Position numbers and translations under genes: made by a program
The notes under the pieces: model-generated
The model's input: the letters and a program-made list of their open reading frames with translations, nothing else
Databases searched by the model: none
Told to the model about the DNA's origin: nothing
In this document: positions 35,093 to 44,784 of the stretch, one piece after another
How positions within the stretch are numbered: position 1 is the stretch's first letter
Layout: each line of letters begins with the position of its first letter
Origin: an uncultured Butyrivibrio sp.
GTDB taxonomy: Bacteria > Bacillota > Clostridia > Lachnospirales > Lachnospiraceae
Assembly (NCBI GenBank): GCA_945928575.1
Contig: CAMENP010000004.1
Coordinates: 62,001 to 126,000 of the forward strand
Direction of reading: 5' to 3'
Length of the DNA stretch: 64,000 bases

Positions 35093-36538
35093 ATGTACAA
35101 TGATGCTAATGTAATTAAAATCAAACATGATGTACTTTACGAAGTTGCCAAGCTCGCTTTTGCCGGTGAACTTGACGAGAAAAGAGATCAGATTGCTTTC
35201 GACCTTATTCCGGGTCCGAAGCCGCAGTTCAGATGTTGTATATATAAAGAAAGAGAAATTATCCGTCAGCGTGTAAGACTTGTTGAAGGCAAGGCTCCGA
35301 GCGGTGAGGATGATGGAAATGTTATCCAGGTTATAAGTTCCGCGTGTGAGGACTGCCCAATCTCCAGTTATGTTGTTACAAGTAACTGTCAGAACTGTCT
35401 CGGTAAAGCATGTATTAATGCATGTCATTTCGGTGCTATATCAGCAGGTGAGACACAGTCTAAGATAGATGCTACCAAGTGTAAAGAGTGCGGTCAGTGT
35501 GCTAAGGCCTGCCCTTACAATGCTATCGCTCATCTCGTACGTCCATGTAAGAACGCATGCCCTGTAGGAGCTATCACATATGATGAGAACGGAATTTCAG
35601 AAATCGATGAAAGCAAATGTATCCGCTGCGGCCAGTGTATACATAGCTGTCCTTTTGGTGCCATCGGTTCCAAGACATTTATTGTTGATGTAATTAATGC
35701 TATTAAGTCCGGACGTCCGGTTTATGCTATGCTCGCTCCTGCTGCAGAAGGCCAGTTCGGTCCTGACGTTACAATGGCAAGCTGGAAGAAAGCCATGAAG
35801 GAAGTCGGATTCACAGATATGTTTGAAGTCGGAATGGGCGGCGATATGACTACTCAGAGTGAGGCTGAGGAATGGGCTGAAGCCTATAAGGCCGGCGAGA
35901 AGAAAACAACTTCATGCTGTCCTGGATTTGTCAATATGATCCGCAGACATTTCCCTGAACTTGCAGATAAGATTTCAACAACCGTATCTCCTATGTGTAT
36001 GGTTTCCAGAATGATCAAGGCCAAGGTTCCTGATGCTTATACCGTATTCATCGGACCTTGTATCGCCAAGAAGTCAGAAGTTAAGGATCAGCAGATTGAA
36101 GGAAATGCAGATGCAGTTCTTACATTCAGTGAGATTCGTGCAATTATGAAGGCTAAAGGAGTCGTTCTTACAGCCGAAGAGAATTCTTACCAGGAAGCTT
36201 CTGTATTCGGTAAACGTTACGGCAATTCAGGCGGTGTTACCAATGCTGTTCTTGAATACCTTAAAGAGACTGACAACGAAATTGATGCCAAGGTATACCG
36301 TGCTAACGGTGCCGCAGACTGCAAGAAAGCTCTTCTTCTTATGAAGGTTGGCAGACTTCCTGAAGATTTCATTGAAGGTATGGCTTGCGAAGGCGGCTGT
36401 GTTGGCGGTCCTAGTGCATTCCAGGGCGAGATTGCTTCCAAGAAAAACCGTGATTCACTCATCAGCTGTGCTGACTGCAGAACAATCGTTGAGAATCTTT
36501 CCAAGATTGATATGGGTGCATTTGAACATCACAGATAG
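35093..36538 (+). CDS. Monomeric [FeFe] hydrogenase, group B type
   Basis: 481 residues. The N-terminal half carries [4Fe-4S] sites: CEDCPISS, CQNCLGKACINAC, CKECGQCAKACP, CKNACP and CIRCGQCIHSCP. The H-cluster motifs are L1 TSCCPGFVNM (group A has TSCCPxW), L2 IGPCIAKKSE and L3 GMACEGGCVGGPS. The Phe in L1 and the GP in L3 fit group B, whose members are poorly studied; hydrogen production or sensing from ferredoxin is the expected role. AAAGGAG precedes the ATG. Single-gene unit, with promoter, Rex-type operator and terminator; no maturase genes are in the window. Confidence 0.9.
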   Translation: MYNDANVIKIKHDVLYEVAKLAFAGELDEKRDQIAFDLIPGPKPQFRCCIYKEREIIRQRVRLVEGKAPSGEDDGNVIQVISSACEDCPISSYVVTSNCQNCLGKACINACHFGAISAGETQSKIDATKCKECGQCAKACPYNAIAHLVRPCKNACPVGAITYDENGISEIDESKCIRCGQCIHSCPFGAIGSKTFIVDVINAIKSGRPVYAMLAPAAEGQFGPDVTMASWKKAMKEVGFTDMFEVGMGGDMTTQSEAEEWAEAYKAGEKKTTSCCPGFVNMIRRHFPELADKISTTVSPMCMVSRMIKAKVPDAYTVFIGPCIAKKSEVKDQQIEGNADAVLTFSEIRAIMKAKGVVLTAEENSYQEASVFGKRYGNSGGVTNAVLEYLKETDNEIDAKVYRANGAADCKKALLLMKVGRLPEDFIEGMACEGGCVGGPSAFQGEIASKKNRDSLISCADCRTIVENLSKIDMGAFEHHR

Positions 36539-36558
36539 AAAACAGATTCAATAATAAC

Positions 36559-36593
36559 AAAAGCGCTGTAAACATAATGTCTACAGCGCTTTT
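36559..36593. terminator. Bidirectional terminator between the hydrogenase and ilvA
   Basis: Perfect 12-base-pair stem AAAAGCGCTGTA / TACAGCGCTTTT, loop of eleven, shared by the two convergent genes. Confidence 0.88.
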
Positions 36594-36610
36594 ATAATAC
36601 CTAAATTCAA

Positions 36611-37831
36611 TTACATTGTTGTCTGAATAATCTTAGGATTATATCCTGCTTTTCTCATTGCATTAAGAATCTCTTCTCTGTGTTCCATTCCGAATGCTTC
36701 AAGAGTAATTCCAAGTTCAACCGCAGCATTTCTGTTAATGCTTACGAACTGGTTATGATCAATCTTAATAACATTTCCCTTGGCATCTGCAATTACCTGG
36801 GCAACCTTAAGAAGTTCACCCGGCTTGTCCGGAAGAAGAACTGACATTGAGAATACTCTTCCTCTCTGTATAAGTCCATGTCTTACTACAGATGACATTG
36901 TTATGACATCCATATTACCGCCGCTTAAGATTGATACAACTTTCTTATCTTTAACATTAAGATGTTTAAGGGCAGCTACTGTAAGAAGTCCGGAATTCTC
37001 AACAATCATCTTATGGTTCTCTACCATATCAAGAAATTCTACTATAAGTTCGTTATCTTCAACTGTGATTATATCATCAATATTCTGCTGAATGTATGGA
37101 AAAATCTTGCTTCCCGGTGTCTTAACGGCTGTACCGTCTGCTATTGTACTTACAGTAGGAAGTGTCGTAACCTTGCCGTTCTTGAGGGATACCTGCATAC
37201 AATTGGCACCCGCAGGTTCAACACCGATTACTTTAATGTTCGGATTAAGCATCTTGGCAAGAGTGGAAACTCCGGTTGCAAGTCCGCCGCCGCCAATCGG
37301 AACGAGAATATAATCAACAGTCGGAAGCTCCTTTATTATCTCCATTGCAATACTTCCCTGTCCTGTTGCAACATCAAGATCATCGAATGGGTGGATGAAT
37401 GTATATCCGTGCTCATCAGCAAGTTTAAGTGCATATTCGCATGCCTCATCATATACATCCCCATGAAGCACAACCTCTGCTCCGTAGCTCTTGGTTCTGT
37501 TTATTTTAATAATAGGAGTTGATGTAGGCATAACGATTGTTGCCTTAACGCCATAAATCTTGGCTGCATATGCAACACCCTGTGCATGGTTACCGGCAGA
37601 TGCGGTAATAAGTCCCTTGCTTCTCTCTTCATCAGACAACGTGCTTATTTTGTAATAAGCGCCTCTTACCTTATATGCACCTGTGTACTGCATATTCTCA
37701 GGTTTAAAATAAACCTTATTGCCTGTCTCGTTGCTGTAATATTCACTGTATACAAGTCTTGTATCACTTGTAACTTCTTTGACGCGCTCAGCCGCCTCTT
37801 CAAATTTCTCCAATGTAAGTTTCTCAATCAT
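36611..37831 (-). CDS. ilvA: Threonine ammonia-lyase with ACT domain
   Basis: PLP enzyme turning threonine into 2-oxobutyrate and ammonia, for isoleucine synthesis or threonine catabolism. 406 residues: PLP lysine in YTGAYKVRGAYYKIS near residue 53, SAGNHAQGVAYAAK, glycine loop PIGGGGLATGVST, and a C-terminal ACT domain (SVLLPDKPGELLKVAQVIAD), the layout of the single-ACT TdcB-like type. The ATG overlaps the ftsY end by eight bases and its ribosome site AAAGGAGAT lies inside ftsY, so expression is tied to ftsY, an unusual partner. Confidence 0.93.
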   Translation of the reverse strand: MIEKLTLEKFEEAAERVKEVTSDTRLVYSEYYSNETGNKVYFKPENMQYTGAYKVRGAYYKISTLSDEERSKGLITASAGNHAQGVAYAAKIYGVKATIVMPTSTPIIKINRTKSYGAEVVLHGDVYDEACEYALKLADEHGYTFIHPFDDLDVATGQGSIAMEIIKELPTVDYILVPIGGGGLATGVSTLAKMLNPNIKVIGVEPAGANCMQVSLKNGKVTTLPTVSTIADGTAVKTPGSKIFPYIQQNIDDIITVEDNELIVEFLDMVENHKMIVENSGLLTVAALKHLNVKDKKVVSILSGGNMDVITMSSVVRHGLIQRGRVFSMSVLLPDKPGELLKVAQVIADAKGNVIKIDHNQFVSINRNAAVELGITLEAFGMEHREEILNAMRKAGYNPKIIQTTM

Positions 37832-38759
37832 TTTCTGTATCTCCTTTTATATCAAATAAAGCATTAACAAATTCATCGGAATCAAATTTCTGTAAATCAT
37901 CTATATGTTCACCGACACCGATATATTTAACCGGAACACCGTATTCCGACTGTATTGCAACCGCTATGCCGCCCTTTGCCGTTCCATCCATCTTAGTAAG
38001 TATAATTCCTGATATGTCAGCAACCTCACGGAATTCCTTTAACTGCGACAATGCATTCTGACCTGTCGTTCCATCAAGAACAATAAGATTTTCCCTATAT
38101 GCATCAGGATACTCTTTCTCAATTATCCTGTCAATCTTCTTAAGCTCATCCATAAGGTTTTTCTTATTGTGAAGCCTTCCGGCTGTGTCACATATGAGAA
38201 CATCTGCATTACGCGCCTTTGATGCCTGTATGGCGTCATATATAACCGCACCCGGGTCAGATCCTTCATGCTGTGCTATAATGTCAACGCCCGCGCGGTC
38301 TGCCCATTCTGTAAGCTGTTCTATCGCAGCCGCCCTGAATGTATCGGCAGCAGCAAGAATAACTTTCTTTCCCTGAGCTTTAAGTCCGGCGGCAATCTTA
38401 CCTATTGAAGTCGTTTTACCGACACCGTTAACTCCGATTACGAGAAGAACTGATTTGCGGTTCTCATATTCATATGCATTCTCACCAAGATTCATCTGTT
38501 CTTTGATTGAATCAATAAGAAGCTGCTTACATTCCAAAGGTTCTTTAATTTTTAATTCCTTGACCCTTGCTTTTAAATCATCAATAATCTTCTCTGTTGT
38601 GGCAACTCCGATATCGCCCATAATGAGCATTTCTTCCAACTCCTCATAGAAGTCATCATCAATTTTGCTGAACCCATGAAAAATCGAATTAAGTCCCGAA
38701 ACCACATTATCCCTTGTCTTGGTAAGACCTGATATTAATTTTTTAAAAAATCCTGCCAT
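37824..38759 (-). CDS. ftsY: Signal recognition particle receptor FtsY
   Basis: Membrane-associated GTPase that docks the Ffh-ribosome complex to the translocon. 311 residues, the short form without a long acidic N-terminal domain. Motifs: [45 protein letters not shown] and [10 protein letters not shown]. It lies 13 bases after smc, as in many Firmicutes, and overlaps ilvA. Confidence 0.97.
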   Translation of the reverse strand: MAGFFKKLISGLTKTRDNVVSGLNSIFHGFSKIDDDFYEELEEMLIMGDIGVATTEKIIDDLKARVKELKIKEPLECKQLLIDSIKEQMNLGENAYEYENRKSVLLVIGVNGVGKTTSIGKIAAGLKAQGKKVILAAADTFRAAAIEQLTEWADRAGVDIIAQHEGSDPGAVIYDAIQASKARNADVLICDTAGRLHNKKNLMDELKKIDRIIEKEYPDAYRENLIVLDGTTGQNALSQLKEFREVADISGIILTKMDGTAKGGIAVAIQSEYGVPVKYIGVGEHIDDLQKFDSDEFVNALFDIKGDTEND

Positions 38760-38772
38760 AATTCTTATCCTC

Positions 38773-41700
38773 TTATCCTATCTGATTATTTCCGTCATCA
38801 AGCTTTCCAGCTATCAGATCGACGGATACAAGTGTCGATACACCTTTCTCCTGCATGGTAATACCATACAGTCTGTCAGCCGAAGCCATTGTTCCACGTC
38901 TGTGTGTGATAACAATGAACTGTGTGTTCTTAGTAAGATTATGTAGGTATTTTGCAAATCTGTCAACATTAGAATCATCCAGTGCCGCTTCAATCTCGTC
39001 AAGCAGACAGAACGGTGACGGTTTCAGATTCTGTATCGCAAAGAGAAGACATATTGCAGTCAATGCCTTTTCACCACCGGAAAGCTGCATCATATTCTGT
39101 AACTTCTTACCCGGCGGCTGGGATATAATCGTAATGTTTGCTTCAAGAATGTCCGCATCCTCGTCAAGCTCAATGCTTCCTTTACCGCCTCCGAAAAGCT
39201 GTTTGAATACTTTATCAAATTCAATTTTAATTTCGGCGAATTTTTCGGTAAAGCGTTCACGCATTCCGGTATCAAGCTCATTAATAACATCAATAAGCCT
39301 GTCTCTTGCAACTATGAGATCGTCATGCTGTCCCTTTAAAAATTCATACCTTTCGGAAACTTCTTTATAATCTTCTATTGCGTTGACATTAACTTCACCG
39401 AGAGACTTGATACTGCTCTTGATTGATGAAACGGTTTTCTTAATCTCGGATTCGTCATTAAGGCTTTCGTCGCGCATGGAAGCAGCCTGATTAAGTGTAA
39501 TTTCATATTCGTTCCACATATAGTCAATTCTTGCATCTCTTGCCGACTCAAATTTTTCTCTGTTCTGCGTAAGCCTGAACTGTTCTTTTTCAAGATCCAC
39601 AAGTTTCTTCTGGCATTCCTCTCTGGAATCAAAAAAGCCCTTAATGGATTCGTTCATCTCCTCACGGTTCTTTTTCAATTCTTCAAGCTCTACGGTGTAC
39701 GAATTTATTGCATCATCAGCCGCTTTAACGGTTTCATTGATGCTTTCGATTTCTTCATTACGTGTCTCAACTTCTTTGACAGAATCGACCTTATTATCCT
39801 GAAGTTCTTCTATATTATTATTCAGTCTTTCGATTTCCCTTAAGACACGCTTGATGCTCTCTTCGATAAATGCTGCTTTCTGCGATATTTCAGAATATTC
39901 TATATGGACATTCTGGACTGAGGAACTCTTGTCCGCAAGCTCAGCCTTAAGTTTTTCAACAATCGCCGACTTTTCTTCTATTTCTGCATTTATCCTTGCA
40001 TTGTTATTCTCGATTTCTTGAAGGTTGTTTCGCAACACTTTAAGATTATCGTTTATCTCGACAACCTGGTTATCTATTTCTTTAATCTCTTTAGCATTGT
40101 CCTGATACATTGATTTAATTTCATTCTGTTTGGACTCTGCCTGGTCATATTGCATCTTTGCGGTGTTTTTATCTATAAGTTTATTCTGAAGTTCTGCGCG
40201 GCTTTCTTTAAGTCCGGCATCGATATCAGCCATCTCCTCACGGATTTTGGCAATTCCGGCTGTAAGATTCTCGACCGCTTTATCGGCTTTGGCAATTACC
40301 TCTTCAAGTTCTTCTATTTCACGGCGTCTTCCGAGAAGGTTACCGGAGTTCTTGAATGCACCACCGCTCATTGAACCGCCGGGACTCAAAAGCTCGCCAT
40401 CAAGCGTAACGATCTTGATAGAATGATGATATTTCCTTGCTATTTTCAATGCGTTATCAATGGTATCAACCACTGCACACCTTCCGAGAAGATATTCCGC
40501 AAGTTCACGGTACTTGGAATCCGTCTCAACAAGTTCAGATGCATATCCTATAAATCCGTTTTCGGTTCCGAGTTCTTCTTTTCTTGAATTTCTGCCGGAT
40601 ATAGCCGATAATGGCAGAAAAGTGGCACGTCCGAACCTGTTCTGCTTGAGATATTGAATCATTCTTTTGGCGGTTTCTTCATTATCAGTAACAATATTCT
40701 GTATAGTTCCGCCGAGTGCGGTTTCAATTGCCGTCTCGTATGCAGATTCCGTCTTGATTATATCTGCGACTACTCCCAACACACCTTTTTCGCGATCTTT
40801 ACATTCCATTACCTTACGAATACTGTTGCCGTATCCGTCGTAACGTTCAGCAATATTCTTAAGTGTTTCAAGCCTGGTGGCCGCACGCATGCTTGTCTCT
40901 TTGGCTTTAGAGAGTTTATGTTCATCATCGGCCAGTTCTGTATTAAGTTCATTGCGCCTTGCAGCGAGCTTATTATTTCCGGCCGTAATACTCTCAATTA
41001 CCGACGTGACTTCATCGAGAGCCTTGCGTCTTTGCATAAGAGTATCATCAAATCTGTTTTCATCCGTTTTATAATTAATAAGAACACTGTTAATCTGGGC
41101 TTTTCGTATTCCTATCTGTTCGAGCATGGTCTCGTATCTCTGGATATCCGTACGGATTGCTCCCTTACGGTTGAGATTATCCATTATCGCAGTCTTACCA
41201 TTCTCTATATCGGTTGTATTAGAAGTTATTGCGTCATTAAGTTCTGTAAGTGATTTATCCGCTTCATTACGCCGTAGTCTGATATCGTCAATCTGTTCAT
41301 TCATATCAAACTTCTGCTTTATAAGCGCACTTTTTTCTTCATTACGCTCATCTATTTCTTCTTTAAGTGCGTTAATTCGCGAAGCAAGCTGTTCATCGCT
41401 TTGATTTGCTGATTTAATCTGCTCTTTAAGTATCTCAATCTGATTGATAAGTTTGTTTTTATCTATCTGGGCCTGGTTATTAAGTCCCGTAAGCTCTTCG
41501 ATTCTTGCACTTGTCTGTTGAATTGCCGCATCTTTCTCGTCATAAGCGGTCTTAATCTGCTCAAACTCTTTTCTGCCGTTCTCAATATCAGAATCGACTA
41601 TCTCTATTCTCTGTGTAACATCGTCAAGATTCTTTTTAAGGCTTTCGCTTTCCATAAGAAAAAGATTGACTTCGTAATTCTTAAGTTTTTCCTTATAACC

Positions 41701-42348
41701 AAGGTACTCCCTTGCTTTTTCCGATTGCTTTGCAAGCGGTCCGACCTGCTTTTCAAGTTCCGATAAAATATCATTTATACGGATAAGATTATTGCTCTCA
41801 TTATCGAGACTTTTCTGTGCTGCCGCTTTACGTCTCTTGTATTTAACGATACCTGCGGCCTCATCAAAAATCTCACGGCGTTCTTCCGGTTTACCGCTTA
41901 ATATTTTATCTACCTGTCCCTGACCTATAATTGAATATCCTTCTTTACCTACACCCGTGTCATAGAAAAGCTCATTAATGTCTTTTAACCGGCAGGCGTT
42001 GCCGTTAATCATGTATTCACTTTCACCGGAACGGAATACACGTCTCGTGACAGTTACTTCATCATAATCAATATCTAACTTATGATCTGAATTATCAATT
42101 GACAGAGACACCGAAGCAAAGCTTACCGGTTTACGGTTCTCTGTTCCGGCAAATATAACATCTTCCATTTTGGAGCCTCGTAACTGCTTGGCGCTTTGCT
42201 CACCGAGAACCCATCTTACGGCATCCGCAATATTACTTTTACCGCTTCCGTTAGGTCCGACAATTCCCGTTATTCCGTTGTCAAATTCAAATACAAGTTT
42301 ATTTGCAAAGGATTTAAATCCCTGTACTTCTATTTTTTTTAAATACAT
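38773..42348 (-). CDS. smc: Chromosome partition protein Smc
   Basis: ATPase that organises and segregates the chromosome with ScpAB. 1191 residues from the ATG at 42348, which yields MYLKKIEVQGFKSFA; the frame runs on to 42432 but that extension lies inside rnc. Walker A IVGPNGSGKSN near residue 32, long coiled coils, a hinge near 500-650 with AIETALGGTIQNIVTD, then signature MQLSGGEKALTAICLL and Walker B FCLLDEIEAALDDSN. Order rnc-smc-ftsY is conserved in Firmicutes. Confidence 0.97.
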   Translation of the reverse strand: MYLKKIEVQGFKSFANKLVFEFDNGITGIVGPNGSGKSNIADAVRWVLGEQSAKQLRGSKMEDVIFAGTENRKPVSFASVSLSIDNSDHKLDIDYDEVTVTRRVFRSGESEYMINGNACRLKDINELFYDTGVGKEGYSIIGQGQVDKILSGKPEERREIFDEAAGIVKYKRRKAAAQKSLDNESNNLIRINDILSELEKQVGPLAKQSEKAREYLGYKEKLKNYEVNLFLMESESLKKNLDDVTQRIEIVDSDIENGRKEFEQIKTAYDEKDAAIQQTSARIEELTGLNNQAQIDKNKLINQIEILKEQIKSANQSDEQLASRINALKEEIDERNEEKSALIKQKFDMNEQIDDIRLRRNEADKSLTELNDAITSNTTDIENGKTAIMDNLNRKGAIRTDIQRYETMLEQIGIRKAQINSVLINYKTDENRFDDTLMQRRKALDEVTSVIESITAGNNKLAARRNELNTELADDEHKLSKAKETSMRAATRLETLKNIAERYDGYGNSIRKVMECKDREKGVLGVVADIIKTESAYETAIETALGGTIQNIVTDNEETAKRMIQYLKQNRFGRATFLPLSAISGRNSRKEELGTENGFIGYASELVETDSKYRELAEYLLGRCAVVDTIDNALKIARKYHHSIKIVTLDGELLSPGGSMSGGAFKNSGNLLGRRREIEELEEVIAKADKAVENLTAGIAKIREEMADIDAGLKESRAELQNKLIDKNTAKMQYDQAESKQNEIKSMYQDNAKEIKEIDNQVVEINDNLKVLRNNLQEIENNNARINAEIEEKSAIVEKLKAELADKSSSVQNVHIEYSEISQKAAFIEESIKRVLREIERLNNNIEELQDNKVDSVKEVETRNEEIESINETVKAADDAINSYTVELEELKKNREEMNESIKGFFDSREECQKKLVDLEKEQFRLTQNREKFESARDARIDYMWNEYEITLNQAASMRDESLNDESEIKKTVSSIKSSIKSLGEVNVNAIEDYKEVSERYEFLKGQHDDLIVARDRLIDVINELDTGMRERFTEKFAEIKIEFDKVFKQLFGGGKGSIELDEDADILEANITIISQPPGKKLQNMMQLSGGEKALTAICLLFAIQNLKPSPFCLLDEIEAALDDSNVDRFAKYLHNLTKNTQFIVITHRRGTMASADRLYGITMQEKGVSTLVSVDLIAGKLDDGNNQIG

Positions 42349-42355
42349 ACCATAC

Positions 42356-43039
42356 CTACACCTTGTTCTTAGAAATAGCGTCATATGCAGCGTGCTGTTC
42401 TGCCGCTTTCTTGGTTCTTCCGACGCCTTCACCCACTACGCATCCGTCAACCATAACATTAACCTTAAATTCTTTGTCATGATCCGGGCCGCTTTCGCTT
42501 ATAAGTTCATATTGCGGGCCATCCTGATGTTTAGCCTGAACTCTTTCCTGTAATATTGACTTGCTGTCAACAAAAAGCTTCTTTCTGTCAATGTCGTTAA
42601 GAATATGATCATGGACAAACTTTCTTGCACATTCAATGCCTCCATCCCTGTATACAGCACCCAGCACTGCTTCCATGGCATCGCTGGTAATGGAGTCCCT
42701 GAATCTGCCGCCGGTAACTTCTTCGCCTTTACCGAGCATTATCATGTCTCCGAGCCCGATTTCCCTGGCACATATAGCCAACGTCGGCTCGCATACGATG
42801 CTTGCGCGAAGTTTGGTAAGTTCACCTTCCGGCCTTGTTGCATATCTGTCAAATAAATATTCACTGACTGTAATCTCAAGCACAGCATCTCCAAGAAATT
42901 CAAGACGTTCATTATTATGATGTTTGTCATGATGAACTTCATTTCCGTATGAACTATGCGTAAGAGCTAACTTAAGCAGCCCTATATCCTTAAATACATA
43001 TCCTATTCTGTTCTGAAACTCTGTAAGATTATTATTCAT
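42356..43039 (-). CDS. rnc: Ribonuclease III
   Basis: Double-strand-specific RNase that processes rRNA and structured mRNAs. 227 residues: catalytic box NERLEFLGDAVLEITVSEYL near residue 42, second acidic site TSDAMEAVLGAVYRDGG, then a C-terminal dsRNA-binding domain from about residue 155 (ILQERVQAKHQDGPQYELI, GEGVGRTKKAAEQHAA). The upstream tandem hairpins at 43.06-43.15 kb could be its own substrates, as rnc messages are often self-cleaved (inference). Confidence 0.97.
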   Translation of the reverse strand: MNNNLTEFQNRIGYVFKDIGLLKLALTHSSYGNEVHHDKHHNNERLEFLGDAVLEITVSEYLFDRYATRPEGELTKLRASIVCEPTLAICAREIGLGDMIMLGKGEEVTGGRFRDSITSDAMEAVLGAVYRDGGIECARKFVHDHILNDIDRKKLFVDSKSILQERVQAKHQDGPQYELISESGPDHDKEFKVNVMVDGCVVGEGVGRTKKAAEQHAAYDAISKNKV

Positions 43040-43059
43040 AATTTCCGGTCCTATTTATT

Positions 43060-43087
43060 ACAAAAAGCCCATTGCTGGGCTTTTTGT
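43060..43087. terminator. Hairpin terminator between acpP and rnc
   Basis: ACAAAAAGCCCA / TGGGCTTTTTGT with a four-base loop: a perfect 12-base-pair stem with a T-run on either strand. A second pair of short stems (CCTTTT/AAAAGG and GATGC/GCATC) lies at about 43092-43137. Together they divide acpP from rnc. Confidence 0.75.
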
Positions 43088-43149
43088 GTATGCTCTACGC
43101 CCTTTTTCGCAAAAGGACGGACGATGCAGAACGCATCGCTTATTTGTAC

Positions 43150-43380
43150 TTAGTTAAGTGCATTTTTAATCTGCTCAACAGCATCTGCAACTGTCACTAT
43201 AGATTCAGCTGCTTCATTAGGTATCTCGATGTCGAATTCTTCTTCAATTCCCATAATAATCTGGAAAACATCGAGTGAATCTGCGCCGAGATCGTCAACG
43301 AATGTTGTATCCATTGTAATCTCCTGAGGGTCAATATTTAACACCTCCGCAATAATCTGCTGTATCTTCTCAAATTCCAT
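43150..43380 (-). CDS. acpP: Acyl carrier protein
   Basis: Carries growing acyl chains on a phosphopantetheine arm. 76 residues, acidic. The attachment serine lies in [20 protein letters not shown] near residue 36; Phe-Gln replaces the common Thr-Val after DSLD-V, a minor variation. Position after plsX matches the lipid operon of Firmicutes; a terminator follows. Confidence 0.96.
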   Translation of the reverse strand: MEFEKIQQIIAEVLNIDPQEITMDTTFVDDLGADSLDVFQIIMGIEEEFDIEIPNEAAESIVTVADAVEQIKNALN

Positions 43381-43410
43381 GACTAACCTTTCCTTTCTTT
43401 GATTGTTCTG

Positions 43411-44421
43411 TTATTTGTCTGTAATCATAGATTGTCTGATTTTACCCGGAATATCAGCCTGTACAAATGATATACACTGGAAAATCGAATTTTTGATTTC
43501 TTTGGCATCAGATGAGCCATGTGATTTAACTACAAGTCCGTTGAGACCGATCATCGGCGCTCCTCCGTACTCGCTGGCATCATATTTCTTAAGTACCTGC
43601 TTCATAGATGATTTAACAAGTAACGCACCTATCTTGCCTTTAAATGATGAAAGCATACTATGTTTGAGTTCTGATACTAAAGTAAGTCCTACGCCTTCAA
43701 ACATCTTAAGAATACAATTACCTACAAACGCATCACATACAATGACATCCGCATATCCTGCCGGGATATCTCTGGCTTCAATGCTGCCAATAAAATTAAT
43801 ATCCTTACATTCCTTAAGAAGCGGAAATGTCTCTTTAACAAGAGCATTGCCTTTCTCCTCTTCCGCACCGACATTAACTATCGCTACTCTCGGATTCTTG
43901 ACACCCATAACGTTCTCCATATATATGGAACCCATTCTGGCAAATTTAACAAGATGATCCGGTCTGGCATCAACATTAGCTCCGCAATCTACCAATAATG
44001 CCGGTCCCTTGGCTGTCGGGATAGCCGGTGCAAGCGGTGGTCTGTCAATTCCTTTAATTCTGCCGACAATCAGCTGTCCGCCGACTAATACCGCACCTGT
44101 ACTTCCAGCTGATACAAAAGCATCCGCCTCGCCTTTCTTAACAAGATTAAGCGCTACGACCAAAGAAGAATCCTTCTTACGTCTAATAGCCATTACAGGC
44201 GGTTCAGCAGTCTCGATAATCTCTGTGGCATTGACTACAACAATCTTATTGCTGTCATACTCGTATTTGGCAAGTTCAGCTTTTACGACGTCTTCAGGGC
44301 CAACAACCTTGACGATAACGCTGTCACTTTCATTGACTGCCTGAACAGCTCCTTTGATAATCTCTACAGGAGCATTGTCTCCTCCCATTGCGTCAAGCGC
44401 AACTACTATAGGATTATTCAT
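43411..44421 (-). CDS. plsX: Phosphate acyltransferase PlsX
   Basis: Converts acyl-ACP to acyl-phosphate, the substrate of PlsY (encoded at 1.9-2.6 kb). 336 residues: VALDAMGGDNAPVEIIKGAV at the N terminus, VSAGSTGAVLVGGQLIVGRI, PLAPAIPTAKGPALLVDCGAN and DVIVCDAFVGNCILKMFEG. Lies between rpmF and acpP, the standard order. Confidence 0.97.
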   Translation of the reverse strand: MNNPIVVALDAMGGDNAPVEIIKGAVQAVNESDSVIVKVVGPEDVVKAELAKYEYDSNKIVVVNATEIIETAEPPVMAIRRKKDSSLVVALNLVKKGEADAFVSAGSTGAVLVGGQLIVGRIKGIDRPPLAPAIPTAKGPALLVDCGANVDARPDHLVKFARMGSIYMENVMGVKNPRVAIVNVGAEEEKGNALVKETFPLLKECKDINFIGSIEARDIPAGYADVIVCDAFVGNCILKMFEGVGLTLVSELKHSMLSSFKGKIGALLVKSSMKQVLKKYDASEYGGAPMIGLNGLVVKSHGSSDAKEIKNSIFQCISFVQADIPGKIRQSMITDK

Positions 44422-44520
44422 AAAAGTTCCTCACTCTCTGCATTCTTGTGACCATTGAGGTCTAGTGATAATATACTAGAAAACAATATATAAATCAACT
44501 GTTTTTTTGATTATACGCAA

Positions 44521-44552
44521 AAAAGACCTTCCGGTCAGCCGAAAAGTCTTTT
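44521..44552 (-). terminator. Terminator-like hairpin after rpmF
   Basis: Minus strand: AAAAGACT-TTTCGG, loop CTGA, CCGGAA-GGTCTTTT followed by more T's. It lies between rpmF and plsX, so plsX-acpP may get part of their message by read-through or from a promoter not seen. Confidence 0.7.
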
Positions 44553-44557
44553 CAGGA

Positions 44558-44737
44558 TTAATCCTGTGCAATAATCTCTTTCTTATTGTATGAGCCGCAA
44601 GCTTTGCATACTCTGTGAGACATCATAAGAGCTCCGCACTTGCTGCACTTAACAAGATTAGGTGCGCTCATTTTCCAGTTAGCTCTTCTCATATCTCTGT
44701 GAGACTTTGATGATTTGTTCTTTGGACAAATTGACAT
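44558..44737 (-). CDS. rpmF: Ribosomal protein L32
   Basis: 59 residues, beginning MSICPKNKSSKSHRDMRRA and holding a zinc ribbon CSKCGALMMSHRVCKACG, so it is the C+ (zinc-binding) form. The ATG follows GGAGGTG. The gene is short but the protein is unmistakable. It lies between yceD and plsX, the conserved order across Firmicutes. Confidence 0.97.
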   Translation of the reverse strand: MSICPKNKSSKSHRDMRRANWKMSAPNLVKCSKCGALMMSHRVCKACGSYNKKEIIAQD

Positions 44738-44784
44738 GGATTTACACCTCCTTAATTCCCTTATTCAGGGCATATCTTTCAATG

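Noticed and set aside
40150-41253. Several plus-strand open frames of up to about 200 codons inside smc.
   Set aside because: They are antisense to the coiled-coil coding sequence, have no ribosome sites or recognisable proteins, and arise from codon bias.
42349-42432. Upstream extension of smc.
   Set aside because: It lies inside rnc, and MYLKKIEVQGFKSFA is the conserved Smc N terminus.
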